Position numbers and translations under genes: made by a program. The notes under the pieces were generated by a model. That model saw nothing but the letters and a program-made list of their open reading frames with translations. It searched no databases and was not told the origin of the DNA. From Hymenobacter jeollabukensis (GTDB lineage: Bacteria > Bacteroidota > Bacteroidia > Cytophagales > Hymenobacteraceae), in the NCBI RefSeq assembly GCF_005771675.1, contig NZ_VAJM01000010.1, forward strand, positions 184,583-248,582: DNA of 64,000 nt, written 5' to 3'. This document shows positions 35,264-43,508 of this stretch, in pieces. Positions within the stretch are counted from its first letter, which is position 1, and every line of letters starts with the position of its first letter.

Positions 35264-36376
35264 CTACAGGTGCTGCGGACCCGGGAACCAGTCGCCTGTC
35301 TCATCGACCGGCGTGAACGGGTCGATATCGGCCGCGTAGCCGGTGGCGGGCTGGTCGAAGTGGTGGCGGCGGTTGCGGCCGCGGTGCTTGTAGCGTTTGC
35401 GGGCCCCGTCGCGCTGCTTCAGCCAGATGCCGATGCCCAGGCCGATGGTGGCGGCCAGGCCGCCGAGCAGCCAGGGCGTGCGCGGGTTGCGCACCGGGGG
35501 CGGCACGGCCCGCACGCCGGTTTCGTCGGCAATGGCGGGGTCGGGCAGGTAACGGCCCTGGGCGGGCACGGCCAGCTCCTGGAAGTGCTGGGCCAACTCG
35601 GTCAGCTCCTGCAGCAGCGCCTGGCCGCGCATCGGGATGCCGTGGCCGGTGGCGGCCACCCGGGGCTGCAGCCGCGCCAGCCGTTCCACGGAGCGGCGGG
35701 CGGCGTCCCAGTCGCAGGTGAAGTATTTGGGCGGGCCGTGCACTTCCTGCCGCTGCTCCCACACCGCCAGCGACGATTCCTGCTGGGTTGTCACGAAGGC
35801 ATCACCGGCCAGCAGCACCCCGTCCGATTCGCGGAAGAAGGCCACGTGACCGGGCGTGTGGCCGGGGGTGAAAATCCAGCGCCAGTCGGGCAGCTCGGGC
35901 ACCGTGCCATCGGCGGGCAGCTCATGGGCGCGGTTGCCCACATTGTAGGGGTGCTTGGGGTAGAGGCCCGACAGCCAGGCCAGGGCCCCGCCGCCCACGG
36001 TGGGGTCGGGCGGGGGATAGGCCGAGCGGCCGGTGAGGTAGGGCAGCTCCAGCGGGTGCGCGTACACGGGCACGTCCCAGTGCGCGGCCAGGGTTTCGAG
36101 GGCGCCGGCGTGGTCGAAGTGGCCGTGGGTCATCAGAATGGCGGCGGGCCGCGCAGCGGGCCCGAACAGGGCCTCGGCCGTTTGGCGGATTTTGCCGGCC
36201 GCACCCGGCAGGCCGGCATCTACCAGTACCCAGGGGCCGGTGCTCGGCGCCTGGCGCACGAAAAACAGGTTGACGAAGACGTTCCGCAGAGCCCACACGC
36301 CGGGCGCCACGAACTGCAGCTCGGGCGTGGTGGCGCGGTTGGGGCGCGCGGGGAGGTGGGCCGGTTGGTTGCTCAT
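35264..36376 (-). CDS. Metallo-beta-lactamase-fold hydrolase with C-terminal membrane segment
   Basis: A 370-residue protein. The MBL metal-binding motif THGHFDHAG is at about 83-91, GHTPGHVAFF supplies the next His, GDAF the bridging Asp, and ATGHGIPM the final His, so the dinuclear site is complete. After about residue 295 comes one hydrophobic helix (PWLLGGLAATIGLGIGIWL) and a basic His/Arg-rich tail, which would anchor the enzyme to the inner membrane with the tail outside the fold. Substrate unknown (thioester, lactone or nucleotide). It stands between the 42-bp array and the HTTM gene. Confidence 0.88.
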   Translation of the reverse strand: MSNQPAHLPARPNRATTPELQFVAPGVWALRNVFVNLFFVRQAPSTGPWVLVDAGLPGAAGKIRQTAEALFGPAARPAAILMTHGHFDHAGALETLAAHWDVPVYAHPLELPYLTGRSAYPPPDPTVGGGALAWLSGLYPKHPYNVGNRAHELPADGTVPELPDWRWIFTPGHTPGHVAFFRESDGVLLAGDAFVTTQQESSLAVWEQRQEVHGPPKYFTCDWDAARRSVERLARLQPRVAATGHGIPMRGQALLQELTELAQHFQELAVPAQGRYLPDPAIADETGVRAVPPPVRNPRTPWLLGGLAATIGLGIGIWLKQRDGARKRYKHRGRNRRHHFDQPATGYAADIDPFTPVDETGDWFPGPQHL

Positions 36377-36503
36377 GGCAGGCAGGTTGAAAAGTCAGGG
36401 AGAAGCGCCGAAGCCCGTATACGAACCCGGCCGGCACGAAGCGCAGCTGCCAATAGAACCCGCGCGGCCCGCAACGGTTTCGCGGCCAGTCAGGACGCCT
36501 TAA

Positions 36504-38126
36504 TCACGGCTGGCAGCTGCAGAGCACTTCGCGGGTAGGGCCGCGCACTTTGTAGTGGGGCAAGGACACTTCCTTCATGTACACCACGTCGAGCTGCCGC
36601 AGCGGCGGGTTGCGCGGGTTTTCGTGCCAGCGGCGCAGCAGGTAGTGGCAGTAGTAGGGCCGCATCCAGTCGTTGCTGACGAAGAGGTAATTCTCGGAGT
36701 ACTTGCGCCACCGGTCGTTTTTATGCAGCGCCACCACTGAATACGGCTTCCGGTACGTCACCGGCTGGCCGCCACGGTTCAGGTCGAGCCGGCGGCCGTC
36801 CTTGGTCTGGCCTTCGAGGATGTACCAGCCGTCGTCCTTGAACACGGTGGGCGCAAACATGCCCCAGTGCTGGTCGGTGCGAAATACGTAGCCGAACCAG
36901 CGCAGCGGCTCGCGCATGGTATAGCCGGGCCGGGCAATGCCGTCGAGGTTCCACCAGATGGTGTAGCCCAGCAGCACCAGCAGCACCGTGTCGCGCAGGG
37001 CGGGCAGCAGGCAGAAGTGCCGGCGCACCTGCGGCTGCCAGTTGGCGCGCAGCTCCACCGTCAGCGGCCACTGCCAGCGCGTCAGGCTCTGCCGCCAGCG
37101 GCCCAGGTGGCCGGCGCCGCGCTGCACCCCGGGCCCGAGGCGGCGCTCCAGCCAGCCGAGCACCGGCGTGGGCAGCAGCCCCAGCACCGAGGCCGCGCTG
37201 ATGATAAAGAACAGCCCGACGAACAGCGTCAGGCTGATGCCGAGGTGAAATCCCCAGATAACCACCACGAACACCGTGCGCCACACGGGCGTGGCCACCG
37301 GAATAAACAGCAGCACCGGCAGCAGTAGCTCAAGGTAGAACGTGAGGTGAGTGAGGGCCTTCAGCAGCTCGTAGTGCGGGTAGAGCAGCCGGCCGCCGGG
37401 CATCAGCACCTGGTCGAGGCTGAGGGCGTAATAGATGGCCGTGCCTTCGGAGCGCCATTCCGGGCCGCTTTTGAGCAGGGCCGTGCACACGTACACCAGG
37501 GCAATCTGCACCACGTAGGCCGCCGTGGCCGCGCTGAAGTAGCTGTAGTGCGGGGGCGCCGGCCGGGCCTGCGCATCCATCGACCACACCCGGCCCCAGG
37601 GCAGGAAAATGGCCCAGAACAGCAGCATCCGCAGCAAATCGTCGCCGCCCTGCACAATCATCGGGTTGCGGTTCTGCACCGACACCAGCAGCACCCACGA
37701 CACGACCGTCAGCAGCCGGGTGCGCCAGCCCAGCAGCAGCCCCAGGGCCACGGCGGCGGCCAGCCCAAACAGCGCCGCCTGCACCACCCACAGCCCGCTC
37801 ATGGTGTGCAGCGAGAATTCGTAGGGGTTCCAGGCGCGCTCAAACAGCACGTAAAGCGGCAGCACGCCCATGTTGGTGTAGTGCGCCTCCAGGTCGGTGC
37901 TGCGGATGCCTAGGTCGAGCAGCAGCACCGCCGCCACGGCCATGCGCATCAGGGCCAGGGCCCGCAAATCGAGCACGAAGGGCCGGCGCAGTACCGCCCA
38001 TACCCGAACACCCCGGCCGCTGGACGGAGGATGACTGCCGGGGGCGGGGCTAGGCGCAGAAAGGGCAACTTCCCCGGGGGAAAGTTGCCCTTGCGCCCGG
38101 TCAGACAGATCGGCCGAGGTGTGCAA
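36504..38126 (-). CDS. HTTM-domain (vitamin K-dependent carboxylase-like) membrane protein
   Basis: A 540-residue polytopic protein with an HTTM domain: LDLRALALMRMAVAAVLLLDLGIR at about 52-75, then repeated hydrophobic helices to about residue 330, including IVQGGDDLLRMLLFWAIFLPWGRVWS, an HTTM hallmark. A further helix is at 390-405 and a hydrophilic C-terminal domain follows (EGQTKDGRRLDL). The family is related to gamma-glutamyl carboxylase; most bacterial members have unknown substrates. The only ATG upstream of the domain is at 38126, but a perfect hairpin (38061-38092) falls in this N-terminal stretch, so translation may start further in, for example at 37949. Confidence 0.8.
   Translation of the reverse strand: MHTSADLSDRAQGQLSPGEVALSAPSPAPGSHPPSSGRGVRVWAVLRRPFVLDLRALALMRMAVAAVLLLDLGIRSTDLEAHYTNMGVLPLYVLFERAWNPYEFSLHTMSGLWVVQAALFGLAAAVALGLLLGWRTRLLTVVSWVLLVSVQNRNPMIVQGGDDLLRMLLFWAIFLPWGRVWSMDAQARPAPPHYSYFSAATAAYVVQIALVYVCTALLKSGPEWRSEGTAIYYALSLDQVLMPGGRLLYPHYELLKALTHLTFYLELLLPVLLFIPVATPVWRTVFVVVIWGFHLGISLTLFVGLFFIISAASVLGLLPTPVLGWLERRLGPGVQRGAGHLGRWRQSLTRWQWPLTVELRANWQPQVRRHFCLLPALRDTVLLVLLGYTIWWNLDGIARPGYTMREPLRWFGYVFRTDQHWGMFAPTVFKDDGWYILEGQTKDGRRLDLNRGGQPVTYRKPYSVVALHKNDRWRKYSENYLFVSNDWMRPYYCHYLLRRWHENPRNPPLRQLDVVYMKEVSLPHYKVRGPTREVLCSCQP
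38061..38092 (-). terminator. Hairpin after the Thr/Gly-rich protein gene
   Basis: Perfect arms 38061-38071 and 38082-38092 (AAGGGCAACTT), loop of 10 that is itself self-complementary (CCCCGGGG). It follows the stop of the gene at 38138 by 46 bases on the minus strand. T-run is weak (TTTCT). Confidence 0.55.
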
Positions 38127-38137
38127 TGGTGGTCAGC

Positions 38138-38587
38138 TTAGTAGGTGGAAGAGCCGGACGTCGAGCGGGACGTGGTGGAGCCGGAGGTCGTCGAGCCGGA
38201 CGTGGTGGAACGGGTACGGCCGCCTTTGGTACCCGAGCGGCGGCCCGAGGTGCTGCGGCCCGACGTCGTGCCCGAGGTGGTACCCATGGTCGTACCGGAG
38301 GTAGTACCCGAGGTGCTCATCGTGGTCGAGCCCATGGTCGTACCGGAAGTAGTACCCGAGGTGCTCATCGTGGTCGAGCCCGAGGTGGTGCCCGACGTAG
38401 TACCGGAAGTGGTGCCCATGGTGGTCGTGCCGGTCGTGCCCATAGTAGTCGTGCCCATGGTAGTTGTACCGGTGGTGCCGGTGGTGCCAGTAGTACCCAT
38501 TGTGCCGGTCGTTTGGGCGAAGCTGGCAGTCGAGAAGGCAGCGCTCAGCAGCAGGGCAAACAGCGGGGCAACAAATTGCTTTTTCAT
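38138..38587 (-). CDS. Secreted low-complexity Thr/Gly/Ser/Met repeat protein
   Basis: A 149-residue protein: signal MKKQFVAPLFALLLSAAFSTASFAQ, then almost only Thr, Gly, Ser and Met in short repeats (TTMGTT, GTTSGTTSG) and a C-terminal part with Arg and Lys (GRRSGTKGGRTRSTTSG). Two adjacent 48-base copies at 38293-38340 and 38341-38388 show recent tandem duplication. It should be disordered and exported; no lipobox or sorting tail was seen. Function unknown; matrix or surface coat are guesses. The composition is alike to its neighbour at 38834, but the two do not clearly align. Confidence 0.75.
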   Translation of the reverse strand: MKKQFVAPLFALLLSAAFSTASFAQTTGTMGTTGTTGTTGTTTMGTTTMGTTGTTTMGTTSGTTSGTTSGSTTMSTSGTTSGTTMGSTTMSTSGTTSGTTMGTTSGTTSGRSTSGRRSGTKGGRTRSTTSGSTTSGSTTSRSTSGSSTY

Positions 38588-38752
38588 GAGAAAGGTGTTT
38601 GGGTGTTGGGTAATGAAAAGGTGAAAAAGAGCGTAAGAGCAACTAACGATGCGCCGCTTGTGCTGGGTAGTACGGTTCAGCGGCCAGATGGATAAGGCCG
38701 AGGTTGGCTTTGGGGCCGTTGCCGGGCGTCAGATAAGTAGCGCCAGGGGTAG

Positions 38753-38786
38753 AAAAAAAGGACAGCCACAGCGTGACGTCCTTTTT
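38753..38786. terminator. Bidirectional terminator
   Basis: Arms 38755-38763 and 38778-38786 (AAAAAGGAC) with A and T tracts on both sides, 48 bases after the stop of the gene at 38834. Confidence 0.75.
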
Positions 38787-38833
38787 CTCCCTCCTCTTTC
38801 CAAATAGTGCAAGCGTAAATAAGTAGTTGAAAA

Positions 38834-39133
38834 TTATTGCGTAGTCGAGCCGCCGGTCGAAGCGGCGGTGGTGGCTTCGTTGGTGGTGGCGCCGCTACCC
38901 GTCGAGCCGGAGGTGGTGTTGGTGCCGCCTTCCATGCCCGCGGAGGTGGTCGAGCCCGAGGAGCTGGCATCCGGGTTGACGGCAGTCGAATCCGTGGTCG
39001 TGCTCATGTCGGTCGTGGTGGAGCTGCTTTCCGTACTCGAATCGGTGGTGGCGTTGTGGTCGTTGCCGCAGCCGCTTAGGGCTAGCAATGCCCAAAATGC
39101 GCCCGACATGCAAAGCTTGCGTGTGCGGTTCAT
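38834..39133 (-). CDS. Ser/Thr-rich lipoprotein
   Basis: A 99-residue protein with a signal MNRTRKLCMSGAFWALLALSGC (lipobox LSGC), followed by a disordered mature part of Ser, Thr, Asp, Gly and Asn (TTDSSTESSSTTTDMSTTTDS). No family recognised. It is flanked by terminators, so it is its own transcript. Similar composition to the secreted repeat protein next to it suggests both belong to the cell surface. Confidence 0.75.
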   Translation of the reverse strand: MNRTRKLCMSGAFWALLALSGCGNDHNATTDSSTESSSTTTDMSTTTDSTAVNPDASSSGSTTSAGMEGGTNTTSGSTGSGATTNEATTAASTGGSTTQ

Positions 39134-39378
39134 TGGGGAAGTGAAATGGGGCAGTGTGGGTGATTATGAATGAGTTGCGGCGGCAGATACAGGAGGCTTA
39201 TACGCCCGGCAAAGCCCGAAAGCTGAATTTAAGCCGGAAATTTTTGCGCACATTTTTTGCAACTACAAGGAGTCTTTTTCGCTGGCTGGGCGCTGCTTTG
39301 GCCTCCGCCCGTCGAGCTTAGGCCAACCAAACCCCGGCCGGCCGGTTGCGTACCTGCTACCCATTTCTTCTTTGTGCG

Positions 39379-39783
39379 ATGCAGGCAGGTTCTCCCGTAA
39401 TTCTCTTCGATGGCGTGTGCAACCTCTGCCACGGGCTGGTGCAGTTCATCATCCAGCGCGACCCGCACGCCCGCTTTCGCTTCGCCTCCCTGCAGTCGGC
39501 CGAAGGCCAGCGCCTGATGCCCGGCGGCGTCAACCCCGACCCCGACAACCCCGACTCCGTGGTGCTCATCGAGGACGGGCGGGCGTACACGCATTCCACC
39601 GCCATTCTGCGCATCCTGCGCCGCCTGGGCGGCGGCTGGGCCCTGCTCGCGGTGGCCGGCCTGCTGCCCCGCTCCCTGCGCGACGCCGCGTACCGCTTCG
39701 TGGCCCGCAACCGCTACCGCTGGTTCGGCAAGCAGACGGAATGCTGGCTGCCCACGCCCGAGCTGAAGGCGCGCTTCCTGTAG
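39379..39783 (+). CDS. DCC1-like thiol-disulfide oxidoreductase (DUF393)
   Basis: A 134-residue protein starting MQAGSPVILFDGVCNLCHGLVQFIIQRD. The motif FDGVCNLCHG (residues 9-18, CxxC) and the later LRRLGGGWALLAVAGLLPRSLRDAAYRFVARNRYRWFGK are diagnostic of DUF393. A redox role for the two cysteines is inferred from the thioredoxin-like fold of the family. The ATG at 39379 is chosen over a TTG 33 bases upstream because the family starts this way. A very strong hairpin follows. Confidence 0.9.
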   Translation: MQAGSPVILFDGVCNLCHGLVQFIIQRDPHARFRFASLQSAEGQRLMPGGVNPDPDNPDSVVLIEDGRAYTHSTAILRILRRLGGGWALLAVAGLLPRSLRDAAYRFVARNRYRWFGKQTECWLPTPELKARFL

Positions 39784-39811
39784 TCATCAACGAGGGCCCT
39801 GGCATAAGCAA

Positions 39812-39855
39812 ACGCACGGCCGGCGCGGAGCACCTGCTCCGCGCCGGCCGTGCGT
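39812..39855. terminator. Bidirectional terminator with 19-bp stem
   Basis: Perfect arms 39812-39830 and 39837-39855 (ACGCACGGCCGGCGCGGAG) with a 6-base loop, between the convergent DUF393 and MarR genes. Confidence 0.75.
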
Positions 39856-39871
39856 ATTCTGACAAAACCGT

Positions 39872-40357
39872 TTACGCCGCCTGTTCCGGCGCAGCTGCGG
39901 CCGTGTCGCGGGGCGGCAGCAGGTTCTGCAGCGTCTGAATCAGGGGCGCTGCCTTGCTGCCGAAAAACTGCTGGTCAAACTCCTCCAGGGCCCAGGCCGC
40001 GCGCACCACGGCTTTCAGTCCGGCCGGCGTCAACTGCAGGCTGCGGGCGCGGGCGTCCTGCTCGCTGGTGGGGCGTTGCAGCAGACCCTTTTCCTCCAGC
40101 GCCCGCACAATCTTGCTGGTGGTCATTTTGTCGTAGTGCGCGTGCTGGGCCACGTGGGCCTGGGTTACCGGCTCGGTTTGCTGGCCCGAGAGCCGCTGCA
40201 CCGCCGCCAGTAGCAGAAACTGGCTGGGCGTGAGGTTCATCGGCACGAGCACCTGGGCCAGGCTGCGCTGCCAGTGCGCGGTGGCCTGGGCCAACAGGTA
40301 GCCGGGGTTTTCGTCGGCGCCTTCGAAAGTGAACAGCGGATCGGTTGGGGAGGCCAT
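39872..40357 (-). CDS. MarR-family transcriptional regulator
   Basis: A 161-residue winged-helix protein: LAQVLVPMNLTPSQFLLLAAVQRL (dimer and first helices), HVAQHAHYDKMTTSKIVRALEEKGLLQRPTSEQDARARSLQLTPAGLKAV (recognition helix plus the DxRAR wing motif), typical of MarR. It is divergent from a quinone-oxidoreductase-like gene, and a dyad-rich region lies between, so it probably represses that gene and itself and responds to an electrophile, quinone or phenolic ligand. No Cys is present in the visible sensing positions, so a redox switch of the OhrR type is unlikely. Confidence 0.88.
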   Translation of the reverse strand: MASPTDPLFTFEGADENPGYLLAQATAHWQRSLAQVLVPMNLTPSQFLLLAAVQRLSGQQTEPVTQAHVAQHAHYDKMTTSKIVRALEEKGLLQRPTSEQDARARSLQLTPAGLKAVVRAAWALEEFDQQFFGSKAAPLIQTLQNLLPPRDTAAAAPEQAA

Positions 40358-40408
40358 CGGATTTTTACTAGGTTGCGGAGGCCGACGGGGTTCGGCCGCA
40401 GCCTTCCC

Positions 40409-40452
40409 GTAAACGCATTCACCGTAACCAAGTTTACTGTAAGTTGGTTTAC
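40409..40452. promoter_or_regulatory. Putative MarR operator region
   Basis: GTAAAC at 40409-40414 pairs with GTTTAC at 40432-40437 and 40447-40452; AACCAA at 40426-40431 pairs with TTGGTT at 40444-40449. These overlapping half-sites lie in the 148-base gap between the divergent MarR and oxidoreductase genes. Confidence 0.55.
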
Positions 40453-40505
40453 TGCTGCAAAAATGCTCATTTAGCCGCTGCCAGCGGCTTTTTTATTTTC
40501 CACCC

Positions 40506-41507
40506 ATGAAAGCTCTTGTTCTCGACGGCGTCGGCCAGCCGCTGCAGCTGCGCGAAGTGCCCACGCCCCAGCCCCAGCCCGGCGAAGTGCTGGTGCGCCT
40601 CGACGCCGCGGCCCTCAACCACCGCGACGTGTGGATTCAGCAGGGCCAGTACGCCGGCCTGCGCTTCCCCATCATCCTCGGCTCCGACGGTGCCGGCACC
40701 GTGGTCGAGCTCGGCGAAGGCATCGACGAAAGCCTGCGCGACCAGGCCGTCATCATCGACCCCGGCCAGAACTGGGGCGACAACCCGCGGGCGCAGGCTC
40801 GCTCGTTCAGCATCCTCGGCCTGCCGCAGGACGGCACCTTCGCTGAATACGTGGCCGTGCCCGCCACCAATGTTTACCCACGGCCCGCGCACCTTTCGGC
40901 CGAGCAGGCCGCCGCGCTGCCCCTGGGCGGCGTCACGGCCTACCGGGCCCTGTTCACCCGCGGCCGGCTGCGGGCGGGCGAGCGGGTGCTCATCACGGGC
41001 ATCGGCGGGGGCGTGGCCCTGCTGGCCCTGCAGCTGGCCGTGGCCCGCGGCGCCGCGGTGTGGGTAACCTCCGGCTCGCCTGACAAAATCGAGCGGGCAC
41101 AGGCTTTGGGGGCACGCGGCGGCATCAGCTACCGGCAGCCGGGCTGGGGCAAGGCCCTGATGCAGCAGGCCGGCGGGCAGTTCGACCTCATCGTGGACAG
41201 CGCGGCCGGGCCCGGCGTGGCCGAGCTGCTGGAAGCCGCCGCGCCCGGCGGCCGGATCGTGTTCTACGGCGGCACCACCGGCACCATGACCAACGTGCCG
41301 CCGCGCCACATCTTCTGGAAGCAGCTCGACGTGCTGGGCTCCACCATGGGCACCGCCGAGGATTTTGCCGGCCTACTGGACCTGGTCAACGCGGCCCGGC
41401 TGGTGCCCGTCACCGACCAGGTTTTCGACTTAGCCGAGGGCGAGCAGGCCATGCGCCTTATGGCTGAAGGGCAACAGTTTGGGAAGATCGTACTGCGGAT
41501 AAATTAG
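40506..41507 (+). CDS. Quinone oxidoreductase-like, zinc-type MDR dehydrogenase
   Basis: A 333-residue medium-chain dehydrogenase/reductase: N-terminal GroES-like domain (LNHRDVWIQQGQYAGLRFPIILGSDGAGTV), then the cofactor domain with ALPLGGVTAYRALFTRGRLRAGERVLITGIGGGVALLALQ (Gly-rich dinucleotide motif). The catalytic zinc Cys of alcohol dehydrogenases is absent from the N-terminal position (LNHRDVW), which points to a zinc-free NADPH-dependent quinone or enone reductase. Likely controlled by the divergent MarR regulator. The substrate is unknown. Confidence 0.88.
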   Translation: MKALVLDGVGQPLQLREVPTPQPQPGEVLVRLDAAALNHRDVWIQQGQYAGLRFPIILGSDGAGTVVELGEGIDESLRDQAVIIDPGQNWGDNPRAQARSFSILGLPQDGTFAEYVAVPATNVYPRPAHLSAEQAAALPLGGVTAYRALFTRGRLRAGERVLITGIGGGVALLALQLAVARGAAVWVTSGSPDKIERAQALGARGGISYRQPGWGKALMQQAGGQFDLIVDSAAGPGVAELLEAAAPGGRIVFYGGTTGTMTNVPPRHIFWKQLDVLGSTMGTAEDFAGLLDLVNAARLVPVTDQVFDLAEGEQAMRLMAEGQQFGKIVLRIN

Positions 41508-41623
41508 TTGTTAACCACCTGAAAATCATTGCTAAAAATATTGGCTTTTAGCTTCATTTCGGGAATGCTGCGGGTGGGTTTGGTGTTTTGAATCTGACTC
41601 TGATAACCAGCCGATAAGCACCC

Positions 41624-41884
41624 ATGAAAACGCCTGATCAATACCTCAACGTCCCCACGTTTCACCTGACTTACCCCACCGGCGAAGACGCGGAAATGGT
41701 GCCCGTGGTAACCTACGACGACGCCCTGCGCGCCGTGGAATCCGCCCTGGCCGACGCCGAGAAATACCGCTACCTGCTGATGCGCGCCCTGCGCCGCTCC
41801 CAGGAGCCCGAAGCGGCCGACCTGGTTCTTTCCCCCGAAGCCGCCGTACGCCCGCTCTACCCCGAAACCGATCTGGCGGCTTAA
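41624..41884 (+). CDS. Small hypothetical protein
   Basis: An 86-residue soluble acidic protein (MKTPDQYLNVPTFHLTYPTGEDAEM). The middle, TYDDALRAVESALADAEKYRYLLMRAL, is a probable helix. No family recognised. It has its own strong terminator 23 bases after the stop, which supports that it is expressed. The 116 bases before it have a slightly lower GC content and contain no clear promoter. Confidence 0.7.
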   Translation: MKTPDQYLNVPTFHLTYPTGEDAEMVPVVTYDDALRAVESALADAEKYRYLLMRALRRSQEPEAADLVLSPEAAVRPLYPETDLAA

Positions 41885-41906
41885 GCGGCTACCGGCGACT
41901 ATCCCG

Positions 41907-41937
41907 AAGCGGCTCCAGTTGGAGCCGCTTTTTGTTT
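41907..41937. terminator. Bidirectional terminator
   Basis: Arms 41907-41916 and 41921-41930 (AAGCGGCTCC) with loop AGTT and five T, between convergent genes. Confidence 0.85.
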
Positions 41938-41969
41938 ATCCCCGCGGCCGACCGGCCCAGCGGATGAAC

Positions 41970-43403
41970 TCACGGCGCGAGCTGCAGCGCCCCGGGGTGG
42001 CCGATGGCGGCTCCGTGCCGCTGCGCCAGCACCGCGGCCAGGTGCGCGGCCTGCTGCCGCAGCTCCGGCACCGCCGTCGATTCGTACCACTGGGGCCGCA
42101 GGCTGGGGCCAAGGGTGAACAGGCACTCCGAGGCCGCGCCCGCCGCGTCGAGCAGGGCGCCTTCGGGGGAGGTGGCCAGGCCCAGGTGCAGGGCATCGGA
42201 CAGCAGCAGGCCGGCCTGGCGCAGGCTTACCACCAGCGGCTCGTTGAGTTGAGCGTAATCAAGCTGGGGCCCGGTGCAGAGGACGACGTGGTCGGCGGTC
42301 AGCTCGGTGGAAACGTAGTGCCGGGTGAGGCGCACGGCCAGCTGGGCGTCGCCGCGCGGCTCAATGGCGCGCACCCGGCCGTGGTGCACCTGCAGCCGGC
42401 CGCTGGCCAGCAGCTCGTCGAGCACGGCAGCATTCTGCGGCGGGTTGCGGTGGCGCCAGTTGCCCCAGCGCGTGGCCAGGTGGCGCAGAAACCGCTGCTG
42501 TTCCTCCACGGGCCAGGTTGCCCAGATACGGCCCAGGTCGGGGCGCAGCGCATCGAGCACGGCCCGCCAGTTGTAGCCTTCAGCCTCGGCTTTGGCAATC
42601 TGCTGCCGCACCGCGTGCACTACCTCGCTTACGGTGCGCCGGCCGGCCACGTGCGTGGCGTAGTAGCTCGGGTAGGGCGCCACCGGAGCCGGGGTATGCG
42701 CCGCCGGCCATTGCCCGTGCCGCGAGGCGGCCAGCAGCGGCCCGCGGTGCCCGTCGGCGCGCAGGGCTACCAGCACGTCCAAGGCCGTAAGGCCGGTGCC
42801 GATGAGCAGCACCGACTCAGCCGGGCCGATGCCGCGCAGGGCGCCGGGCTGCCAGGGGTTGGCGTGGAAGCGCGGGTGCTGCTGGTAGCCGGTGGCTGGC
42901 CGCACCGGCAGGGCCGGGGCGAAGTTGCCGAGGGCTAGCACCACCGTGTGCGCGTCGAGGGCCGTGCCGCCGGCCAGCTGCACGCGCAGGGCGTGGGCGC
43001 CAACGGCGTGCGGCTGAGCGGCCGTGGCGCGGTCATTCAGCCATTGCAGGCGCACGCCGTTGGCAGCCGGGGCGGCCAGCGCCGGCTCCAGCAGGCTTTC
43101 GATGTAGCGGCCGTAGGTCTGACGGGAGCAGAAGCCGAAGGCGCAATCGGCAATGCCACGGCGCTGCAGCCAGTCCACGAAGTGGTTCGGCTCGTCGGGC
43201 AGGGCGCTCAGGGCGGGGCTACGCACGTTCAGGAGCCACTCGGGGCGGTCGGTGCCGTAGGCGGTGCCGGGGCCCAGGCGCGGGCGCGGCTCCACCACGG
43301 TCACGTCGAGGGGCCAGGGGCCGCCGGGCAGGCGCGTGAGTTGCAGGGCCAGCAGGCTGCCGGCCACTCCGCCTCCGATAATGACAATGCTGCGCCGCGT
43401 CAT
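41970..43403 (-). CDS. FAD/NAD(P)-binding protein (NAD_binding_9 type)
   Basis: A 477-residue oxidoreductase from MTRRSIVIIGGGVAGSLLALQL, with the FAD dinucleotide motif GGGVAGS at about 10-16; an upstream in-frame ATG at 43469 looks non-coding. Further family segments: GPGTAYGTDRPEWLLNVRSPALSALPDEPNHFVDWL (the NAD_binding_9 hallmark GxAYxTxxxxHLLNVxA), VLALGNFAP, and a second dinucleotide motif ESVLLIGTGLTALDVLVAL. The family includes proteins near hydroxyacyl and siderophore-type enzymes; substrate unknown. Neighbour genes give no hint. Confidence 0.88.
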   Translation of the reverse strand: MTRRSIVIIGGGVAGSLLALQLTRLPGGPWPLDVTVVEPRPRLGPGTAYGTDRPEWLLNVRSPALSALPDEPNHFVDWLQRRGIADCAFGFCSRQTYGRYIESLLEPALAAPAANGVRLQWLNDRATAAQPHAVGAHALRVQLAGGTALDAHTVVLALGNFAPALPVRPATGYQQHPRFHANPWQPGALRGIGPAESVLLIGTGLTALDVLVALRADGHRGPLLAASRHGQWPAAHTPAPVAPYPSYYATHVAGRRTVSEVVHAVRQQIAKAEAEGYNWRAVLDALRPDLGRIWATWPVEEQQRFLRHLATRWGNWRHRNPPQNAAVLDELLASGRLQVHHGRVRAIEPRGDAQLAVRLTRHYVSTELTADHVVLCTGPQLDYAQLNEPLVVSLRQAGLLLSDALHLGLATSPEGALLDAAGAASECLFTLGPSLRPQWYESTAVPELRQQAAHLAAVLAQRHGAAIGHPGALQLAP

Positions 43404-43508
43404 GCTGAGGGTGGCAAGGCCCGGGCAGAGCCGGGGAGTTCGTCCGAAAAAAGAGAAAATTCCGGACAAAGCCCACCACCGGGAAAATGGGGGCGGCGCG
43501 TCCGGGGG

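Noticed and set aside
35000..36538. A 512-codon plus-strand frame starting inside the 42-bp array
   Set aside because: Most of it is antisense to the metallo-beta-lactamase-fold gene, and the start lies in repeat DNA whose period is a multiple of three.
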